A model generated the notes under the pieces. It saw nothing but the letters and a program-made list of their open reading frames with translations. It did no database searches and was not told the DNA's origin. Positions 57,311 to 64,000 of a stretch of DNA of 64,000 nucleotides are shown here, in pieces. This DNA is from Strongyloides papillosus (Eukaryota > Nematoda > Chromadorea > Rhabditida > Strongyloididae), in NCBI GenBank assembly GCA_005656395.1, contig SRSI01000008.1, forward strand, positions 62,001 to 126,000. The letters run 5' to 3'. The position numbers and the translations under genes were made by a program. Position 1 is the first letter of the stretch. Each line of letters opens with the position of its first letter.

Positions 57311-57760
57311 ATTATGGTTAATTTAAATAATATTAACATTAATACATAAAACAAAATATATATAAACCAGACAATTAGATAAATACTATTAATTTGATTG
57401 TCTAACTGAAATGACATATTACCATTTATGAAATTAACTTATTATTCTATTTTCTGTACTTATCTATATTTCCATTTTTATTAACTTTTCAAGATAAGTT
57501 TAAAATATTGCTTTTTATGTGAAAACAAAAAATATATAATTTAAAAAAATCAATTTCCTAGTAATACAATATTAAATAATTTATTGTAGTATTTTAGTTT
57601 ATATTATATGTGAAAGTAAACATGCTTTTAATTACATAACTCCTTAAAACAAAATCACAAAACTCAATACTGAAAAAAATATGAAAAACTATACAAAGTA
57701 ATGTAAAAATTTACTAAAAAAAATAAAATTTTAATTCAAATGTAAATTTATCATAAAACA

Positions 57761-58206
57761 CCATAATGAGTTTATCTCAATGTATAAACTAATTTTTTTG
57801 TTCATAATGGTAAATTTGAATTTTTAAACAGTATTTAAATTTTTACGTGATTATAAACAGCTTAATAGTGACGTTCCTTTTATAAAGCATATAAAGCAAT
57901 CAAAAAAAAGTGGAAATTTGAATGATTTCTTGGAAATTTTATGGATGATTTTAATAATCTATAAATGTATTAAACAATCATCATCTTTACATTATTTCTT
58001 TAACTTTAGTTTAATTATATTTCTTAATTTATTATATTATCATTGTCATCCTATTTTCTTATTATCAATATTATACACTTACAGGGATAAAACTACTACT
58101 AATATTGTTATGTCAGTATAGGAGTACTTGGACTTATTAAAAAATATAACTAACAAGATGGTAGGTATTTATAATTTATTTTTTATTATATTTTTTATCT
58201 CAGATG
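57761..58206 (+). repeat. Inverted duplication, left arm
   Basis: This arm matches the complement of 60965-61745 in order: TCTCAATGTATAAACTAAT, GATTATAAACAGCTTAATA, GGAAATTTTATGGATGATTT, TTTAGTTTAATTATATTTCT, and an exon-like block between TTACAG and ATG|GTAGGT (58083-58160). Identity is about 80-85% by eye. The right arm carries a 330 bp mobile insert that this arm lacks. Confidence 0.88.
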
Positions 58207-58227
58207 CTATATAATTTTTTAATCATA

Positions 58228-58312
58228 CTTCTTTACAAATCTGAAAAATTTTTTTAATACTATTTACAAATCTGGAATATTTTTTTAATACTATTTTACA
58301 AATCTGAAAATT
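58228..58312 (+). repeat. Three ~36 bp tandem units
   Basis: TACAAATCTG followed by GAAAAATTTTTTTAATACTA-like text occurs three times. The matching position in the right arm carries a different, 43 bp tandem array with the same ATCTG core, so this site expands repeatedly. Confidence 0.75.
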
Positions 58313-58343
58313 CCTTAAAGACTTTTTATTATTTATTACTATA

Positions 58344-59020
58344 ATGGCTTATGTAAATTCTGTTAAGAGAATTATTGAAGAAGCTGTTAATGAAATTAAT
58401 AACTATTCACTTATTATTAAGGTGTGTTTTATTTAAATTATTTATATAACATGATATACAGACTTCTGATGATATGAATAATGGATTTGTTCCCATTGAC
58501 AATCGTTCTATCTCATCAAGAACCAAAACAAGGAAGCTATCTCTTGATATTATATATATTCTGATACTAAGTCATCAGAAACAATATATAATAGAATTGA
58601 AGCTAGAACTTAGAAACAAAAGATGAAATTAGAAGAATACATGATATAATGAATATCAATAAAAGAGAGTCAAAGAAGAAAATTGAGGATCTTGAGAGAA
58701 AACTTAATCTTTTGGCATATGATGTTATCATGAGTTATAAAATAATAATGAATGAATATGTAACAGTGCCTTAATCATCACCTGTATTGGAATATTTTAC
58801 TGGTAATTCAATGAATAATAATGATGCAAATGAAGAGTATAATTGTCATTATAATGTTTTGATGACAGTAAATGATGTTAAAATTAAGGAAGAACCAAAT
58901 TAAGAAGATGTTGCTAGAGAAAATGTTTATTTTGACTTCTTTTTAACTGAACTTTTTAATGAAAAAACTTCTTCAGTATTGTTCAATTGTGAACATTACA
59001 TTCAAACAATTGAAAGATAA
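58344..59020 (+). pseudogene. Degenerate coiled-coil gene with SUMO-like motif
   Basis: ATG 58344 starts MAYVNSVKRIIEEAVNEINN, ending at AAG|GTGTG. After a short gap further blocks appear in shifting frames: SDDMNNGFVPIDNRSISSRT, DEIRRIHDIMNINKRESKKK then IEDLERKLNLLAYDV (coiled coil) and NDVKIKEEPN, which fits the psi-K-x-E sumoylation consensus. It ends with FLTELFNEKTSSVLFN. At least four stops or shifts separate the blocks. The layout (coil plus IKEEP) suggests a transcription-related protein, but no family is identified. Confidence 0.4.
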
Positions 59021-59600
59021 AATATAACAAGTGAAAGTATCGTAAAAATATGTATATTTATATTTTTTATTGTTATGAATAAATTCTGGAGATCTCAGAA
59101 TTTCAAGATTGAATGTTGAATTTTTATTAAAGCATCTTTTAAATTTTTATAATTAAAATTGTATTTTTATTGATTAATATCTAATGATTTATAATTATAA
59201 TCTTTTTATGGCATAATAAGAATGTTGTTGTTTTATCATATATGTGTTATGTTATATATAATAGTAGTTTTTGAAGATGCAATGTTTTAATGAATTTGAA
59301 TCAATTTATTGCTAATCAGTGATTAAGAGGATGTTGTAAATATTATTCATATGATAAACTTATTGAGTTTGTAATTTAGAAATATGAAAGTCAGACATTA
59401 TAATAAAATTTTAGTTTCTAAATCCTTACGGATATAATAATCTACTACATTTTACTATCTTAAATTATATCTTTTTTACTGTAGAATAAATACCCAGTAA
59501 AGTTATATTATATTTTTATTAAAAATACTCAGTGAATTTTCCTAAACGATACTTAACATCAACATTTAAAAATTATTAAAAAAATAAATAGATATGTATA

Positions 59601-60678
59601 TTAGTGTTTTCTTTGACTTCTTACATATTTTGCAAAGTCAGATCTTTTCTTTTTCTCTTGACGCTGCTTTTCTATTCTCCTTGGTGTTGCTACTTCACGT
59701 AACATTTTAGCACGTGAAGCATAAACATCATCAACAACTTTATCTATGGATATTCCTCTTTCATTAGCGATGAGGGAAATTACAGATTTAAAAGTTTCAA
59801 ATAAATTTTGACTATCAACTATTTCTTTCGGAATGTTTCTTTTCACTCTTATATCTTCCGTCTCTACGAATCTTATTAACTTTAATAAAATTTTGACTTC
59901 ACGATCAGTTAGTTTATTTGCTTCATTCTTATTGATTGAACTTTCATCGAAGTCTTTGATGATTAGTGGGGGATAAGAGTAGTCTTCATGCTTCACCGAA
60001 TGGAGAATTCTTTCATCCATTAAATATGGAGTAATATTTTCAACATATTTTAAAGGAAATTTGCTATTCTTTTTGAAAATTGAATCCTTGAATAAATCTA
60101 TTTTTTTATATTTCTCCCTATCAATATAATAATCTCCATGTAATTTTTTCATTAAATTGTTCATCAAATACCATAGAGTATGGTAGAAATAAGGGTATTT
60201 GTATTGATTCATTACTCTCTGTCGATTTTCTGACTTGACAACTTTAAATGGTATATTCAAACGGGAAAATGTCAAGAAACTGGATCCTATCATTAAAGTG
60301 TCCTCCAACGTGAGCACCGCGTGGATTTATCCACCTGGTAGTAATAGTGGTTGTTCTTCCATTAATGTAATTCTGCAGTTTTTCTTAACTAATGTTATTA
60401 AACTTTCTTTTCAGCTATAAGTGTCTTTAATATGATGTTCATATAAACATATAATGTATGTTGTTGGGGGAATTAACCACCAAATTTTTTTCTCTCGAGT
60501 AGAGTTACCCAAACACTGGCATCTGAGAAATCCATATGAAATACTGGAATTTTCATTTGTAAATAACAATTTTCTCTTATGATTTTAAAATATCTAACAT
60601 CAGAATCAGTGTATTCATATTGTTTTGATTCCAAAGAAAATATTGGCTTATTTCCTAATATATCATTTTCACTATATT
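59601..60678 (-). pseudogene. KDM2/KDM7-like JmjC histone demethylase, copy 2
   Basis: JmjC demethylases of this group remove methyl groups from histone lysines with Fe(II) and 2-oxoglutarate. Minus-strand order: DVRYFKIIRENC, VFHMDFSDASVWVTLL (HxD iron ligands present), a 1-nt shift at an A run near 60497, then WWLIPPTTYIICLYEHH, TGA, KESLITLVKK, QPLLLPGG, TAA where Trp is expected, IHAVLTLEDTLMIGSSFL (the second His), SENRQRVMNQYKYPYFYHTL and, in the last third, NKLTDREVKILLKLI and a basic tail ending RSQRKH (59601). The last 238 codons are uninterrupted. The exon starts after ATTTTATAG near 60679. The group is well supported by IHAVLT..D and the FxY/CWY-like block; exact orthology (KDM2 or KDM7) is not. 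Confidence 0.75.
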
Positions 60679-60778
60679 CTATAAAATTTTATAAAATCAA
60701 ACTTTATTATAACCATTATCAAAACTATACCTAAATCATTATTTTTAACAAGTTTACAGCCACGTTATTAAAATGTTC

Positions 60779-60910
60779 AGATATGTAAAAATAATATAGA
60801 ATATTCAGGTGCATAGAATTCAGATATGTAAAAATAATATAGAATATTCAGATGTATAAAATTCAGATATGTAAAAATAATATAGAATGTTCAGATGTGT
60901 AAAGTAAGTA
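60779..60910 (-). repeat. 43 bp tandem array, three units
   Basis: AGATATGTAAAAATAATATA starts at about 60779, 60822 and 60865 with nearly identical continuation, followed by decayed units to 60960. It occupies the place of the 36 bp array in the left arm. Confidence 0.88.
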
Positions 60911-60964
60911 GAATAAATAATTTAGATATATAAAATAGTCTAAACGTTCAGATGTGTAATAAAA

Positions 60965-61745
60965 TATATAGTGCCTGAAATAAATAATATAACAAAATAA
61001 ATTATAAATACTTACCATTTATATTGGTTAAACTTTTTAATAGATCCAGGCACTCTATACTGACATGATAATATAGCAATAGTTTAACCCCTGTAAAAAT
61101 ATAATATTAATAATAAGAAAATAGGATAATAATAATGATATAATAAATTAAGAAATATAATTAAACTAAAGTTTTGGGAATAATAAAAAAGATAATTGTT
61201 TAGTACATTTATAGACAATCCAAATCATCCATAAAATTTCCAAACAATCATTCAAATTTCAGTAAAATTTTACAAGACTTGGTGTCAAGAGATACCAGAA
61301 AAACTAGATTTACAAACTATCTATTTTTATAAGTAAGACTTTATTAATTTAAATTGTGGCCTCTTAAAGTAGCATACAATATACATAAAAATAATAAAAC
61401 TTAAATACTTACAGTTTAAAAGAAGAATATTACTTAATAGGCCTAAGTAGTAAAGATAAAATGAGATAATATTAAATATTTAAAATGGGGAAAGATTTTG
61501 GAATGGCTTTTGGCATACCGTTCCAAAAATACAAAAGTACAAAAAGTCCAAGGTTTCCTCATAAGATGTAAACTCATCTTATTTTTTTACTTTATTTTGA
61601 TTTCTTTATAATGGGAATATCATTATTAAGCTGTTTATAATTATGTTAAAATATAAATACTGCTATAGGAAATTTAAATTTACCATTATAAATAAAAACA
61701 TTAGTTTATATATTGAGACAAACTCATTGTAATGTATCATGGCGT
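60965..61745 (-). repeat. Inverted duplication, right arm (with 330 bp insert)
   Basis: Complement of the left arm 57761-58206, interrupted at 61260-61590. It includes the exon-like block VKLLLYYHVSIECLDLLKSL between TTACAG and ATG|GTAAGT (about 61082-61005), which here is open, whereas the left arm has a stop in it. This may be a 5' exon of the JmjC gene lying downstream on the same strand. Confidence 0.85.
61260..61590 (+). mobile_element. Dispersed ~330 bp element, copy 2
   Basis: Homologous to 44779-45106 from CAGTAAAATTTTACAAGACT to the terminal hairpin AAGATG..CATCTT. The left arm of the inverted duplication has uninterrupted sequence at this point (..CAATCAAAAAAAAGTGGAAATTTGAATG), giving an empty-site comparison. 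No transposase and no long terminal inverted repeats are present, so it is a non-autonomous unit of unknown class. Confidence 0.8.
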
Positions 61746-61749
61746 ATCT

Positions 61750-62436
61750 ACATTCACACGTTTAAGTAGCTGTATCTCATGAACGCGACTTCAGATTAAG
61801 ATAATATTGCATTTTTTGAAATCAGAATATGTACATATATTGAGATATAAAAAGTTTTAATATCAAAAATAATTTAAACACTCTCGATCCTCTTATAATG
61901 TATGTTAGGATATTGTTAATAAATAAATTTAAATTAATATTTTTATCTTTCTATCTATTGTACGATATTTTTTTTCTAATTATAGAAATATAAATATAGA
62001 TATGAAATTTTATTTTAATGGCAAAAGTAATAAAACGATTAGATATAAAAGTATATAAAAAAGATAATGTTTATGTATTAATTGTTAAACTTATAAAGAC
62101 ATTACATATCCATTGACAAAATTGATATTGTTAAAATGATCGAATACAAGGTCGTTTGAATTTTTTTTTTACAGTATAGAAGTCTCGTGTTCGAAACCAC
62201 ATTTTGAGCATTCCATAGAAGATTTTATCAGATAAATCTCTCTATTATTCTCTTCGACTAAATTATTCTTAAATTTTATTCTATCAAAAAATTTTCTACA
62301 AAATATTTGTCTTTCAACATCAAAACCTAAAGGCTCGATGAAAATTAATTTAAATCCATTACGATTAAGGTTACACGTAAACTCGAGACTAAAAAATTCA
62401 ATTTCAAGTAGATGATTTAATATTTCAATATAAAGT
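61750..62436. other. AT-rich spacer
   Basis: It contains a reversed relative of the CTTGAGATA repeat at about 61765 and a B-box-like GTGTTCGAAACCAC at about 62188 without a matching A box. No gene is supported. Confidence 0.4.
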
Positions 62437-62603
62437 TGTAGGCAACGCCTATAACTTCCTAATATAAAAGGAAGTTATTTAATTACAAAAACAGTCTTAA
62501 TCTTTTTCTTACTTCTAAAACATTATTATCAACATGATATATTAAATAAAATATTATTATTATAAACTTAATTATTCTTAATATAAACAATAACTAGTTT
62601 ACA
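62437..62603 (+). repeat. 5' LTR (167 bp)
   Basis: Begins TGTAGGCAACGCCTATAACT and ends ACAATAACTAGTTTACA. The inner border is fixed by the PBS TGGAGGTTCCACC, which pairs with the tRNA-Gln 3' end over its first 13 bases. TATAAAAGG at 62463 is a probable TATA box. The solo LTR at 16433 is a related shorter version. Confidence 0.85.
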
Positions 62604-62973
62604 TGGAGGTTCCACCAAGCCCAACCAAGAGGTTGGAAGCAAGGACCACAATTTCAAAAAATCTAAAAGACTCAAATAAGCTTAGTAAGTTAAAAAACAT
62701 TACTTTTCAGATAAGCTAAAGAGATAAAATCTCACCACCTTGACATAATCACTTTTATTATTCCCACAGATTAAGATCTTTAAAAAAAGTCAAGGATAAA
62801 CAAAAAAAATACAAAGTAGGCAAAAAATAGTAAAGATAAGATAACAGACATTAAAAAACAAAGTGATAAGGTCAATAGGTGGATAGTTGTAATAGGTCAA
62901 GGATACCACAGCTATATATAAAAATAAAAAACACAAAGATAGATACCATTTTTTTTCTATTCTTTTCTTCTAC

Positions 62974-63127
62974 CCGTTAATAAATAATTAACGGAATTCA
63001 GAAAACTACAATATTCAAAGTAAATCTTGAATATTAAAAATTGCTTCTCGGAATAATACCTTGATAGTAGTAATAAACTTAAAAAAAACTTCTGCTCGTT
63101 AGTAAAAAAATTAACGAATAACAGAAG
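62974..63127 (+). repeat. Leader hairpins sharing a GTTA..TAAC core
   Basis: CCGTTAA..TTAACGG (62974-62994) is a perfect 7 bp stem, and CTTCTG..CGTTAGT..ATTAACG..CAGAAG (63089-63127) is a longer interrupted stem with the same core. Both lie between the PBS and gag. The first element also has two like hairpins in its leader. Confidence 0.65.
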
Positions 63128-63262
63128 ATATCATCAAATTACAATTTGATTAATATTGTCTAACTACATTACTTCCATAAGTAATAAATAAAAACTCTTC
63201 ACTACTGAAGAATAAATTAACCGCTACAAACGAATCACACTCTTATTTTTATAAGATAAAAC

Positions 63263-64000
63263 ATGAACGTTGATATGAGAACATCAACAAAAGTTCCTAA
63301 TCTCAGAGCTTTTGAAGCTGCCTATGAGATATACAAGGAGGATTGGGCAACTCAACAACAAGAGTTGATTAATAACCCAAATACAAAACCCTCTGATAAA
63401 ACTGCATTAGTTGATGCTCAGATACTTCAACTTCAAGAGTTGTTAAAATTTCATAACATGGGTAAAGAAGCCGCTTACATCGTACCAATTGAATGGAATG
63501 AGGTTAGCGAACACCCAAGACATAAAGAGATAACTAACATTGTAGTTGCCAAAACCCATGAAAATGGAGGAGATATCAAACAATTCATAAAAGGAGGAGA
63601 TATCGAATTCGGTATCTGGATGAGAACTACTCTAAACCTTTTAAGAGTTGTTACTTATGACGATGAAGGATATCGTCTAGCCAACCAGATTTCTATGCAA
63701 CTGGTTGATAGATTTATACCGGGACATAGTGATGCCCATAAATATCTCCAACTGTTAATGGCAAAAAGATGTGACAGTAACGGAAGATTAAGAAATAATC
63801 TTCTCATTTGTGACCTCTTTGAAGACATATGGACAGAAATGAAAAATGCTCAAGTCCATAAAAAGGTACAACTCTTAGTTAAACCTCCTATTTGGAGACA
63901 TGGTAAAGACAAGGTTGAAAACTTCAACCACAGATACGATAAATATCTCAGCCAACGACTTGGTGTTCAACTCGTTAGTGCTTATTTAGATAGTAATCCT
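63263..64000 (+). CDS. gag: Retrotransposon Gag (3' end outside window)
   Basis: ATG 63263 opens MNVDMRTSTKVPNLRAFEAA, then WATQQQELINN, GKEAAYIVPIEWNEV, FGIWMRTTLNLLRVVTY, QLVDRFIPGHSDAHKYLQLL and LVKPPIWRHGKDKVENFNHR, with 246 uninterrupted codons to the edge. Block order and spacing equal those of the Gag at 37977-39551 (WKDEQRLL; GRSAVLPVIWD; VKFIDIFIPESSDAYRFLTQ; LAKRPYWHRRTDNMVKFIKK). It forms the virus-like particle core. The homologous position of the first element's TAG codon is here an ordinary codon. Confidence 0.85.
   Translation, partial: MNVDMRTSTKVPNLRAFEAAYEIYKEDWATQQQELINNPNTKPSDKTALVDAQILQLQELLKFHNMGKEAAYIVPIEWNEVSEHPRHKEITNIVVAKTHENGGDIKQFIKGGDIEFGIWMRTTLNLLRVVTYDDEGYRLANQISMQLVDRFIPGHSDAHKYLQLLMAKRCDSNGRLRNNLLICDLFEDIWTEMKNAQVHKKVQLLVKPPIWRHGKDKVENFNHRYDKYLSQRLGVQLVSAYLDSNP

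Larger units (their letters stand above)
62437..64000 (+). mobile_element. Second LTR retrotransposon, 5' part (continues beyond window)
   Basis: LTR 62437-62603, PBS from 62604, a 650 bp leader and gag from 63263 are seen on the plus strand. LTR and Gag show kinship with, respectively, the solo LTR at 16433 and the element at 30335. The Gag frame is open to the window edge. This copy looks less damaged than the first and could be an autonomous source. Confidence 0.88.

Noticed and set aside
60779..60910. CRISPR-like array because of regular ~43 bp spacing
   Set aside because: Spacer portions are as similar as the repeats, so it is a plain tandem repeat, and the window is eukaryotic.
62180..62200. 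tRNA or tRNA-derived SINE suggested by GTTCGAAACC
   Set aside because: No A box at the right distance and no cloverleaf could be drawn; a B-box-like word alone is weak.

Overview
The window is eukaryotic and very AT-rich. Coding exons are interrupted by very short introns (about 35-75 bp, GT..AG) and nothing looks bacterial apart from one small GC-rich patch. Recognisable families (GRIP, syntaxin-16, RMND1, ECHDC3, BCKDHA, NHP2, NOLC1/Nopp140, ZNRD2, a KDM2/KDM7-type JmjC protein) point to an animal. Short introns, extreme AT content and a splice acceptor 2 nt before one start codon would suit a nematode or another reduced invertebrate lineage, but the species cannot be fixed from the sequence alone.

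Layout. 0-8.7 kb: a partial copy of a transposase-like family with a DxxHDxLEGV-type motif, a broken GRIP piece (two PDZ domains), and two genes whose C-terminal parts look like RNase H folds without acidic active sites. 13.0 kb: a complete, catalytic-looking RNase HI. 15.1-16.5 kb: a dead mariner with intact ends, then a solo LTR with its target duplication. 17.6-19.8 kb: a nearly complete second copy of the transposase-like family. 20.4-22.3 kb: an unknown gene and a gag-protease relic. 22.9-25.8 kb (minus strand): BCKDHA (truncated), the NHP2 first exon and Nopp140. 26.4 kb: a small lysine-rich gene. 28.1-29.7 kb: about three copies of a ~523 bp tandem repeat.

29.7-40.7 kb: a ZNRD2-like zinc-ribbon gene split in its coding sequence by a young 10,186 bp Ty3/gypsy-like LTR retrotransposon (30335-40520). 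The element has identical 99 bp LTRs, a 4 bp ATCG target duplication and a tRNA-Gln primer binding site. Its gag-pol runs on the minus strand. Where env usually sits there are instead two plus-strand genes: a spliced single-pass membrane protein ending in PPPY, and a 321-codon soluble protein. Between gag and pol lies an unusual coiled-coil block bounded by hydrophobic stretches.

40.8-46.9 kb: damaged RMND1, syntaxin-16, ECHDC3, a four-helix membrane protein and a small membrane protein. 46.9-48.5 kb: a diverged repeat field. 49.7-53.1 kb: a UPF1-type helicase fragment next to a MULE transposase. 53-62 kb: two KDM2-like JmjC fragments in opposite orientation within a large inverted duplication, coiled-coil genes and tandem repeats. 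62.4 kb to the end: the 5' LTR, tRNA-Gln PBS and gag of a second LTR element whose Gag is homologous to that of the first.

Almost every host gene carries a frameshift (often at a run of nine identical bases) and/or one or more in-frame stops, and several are fragments. Either this is a gene graveyard rich in mobile DNA (for example a degenerating sex-linked or dispensable region) or the assembly carries many small errors; substitution-type stops and missing domains argue that at least part of the decay is real.
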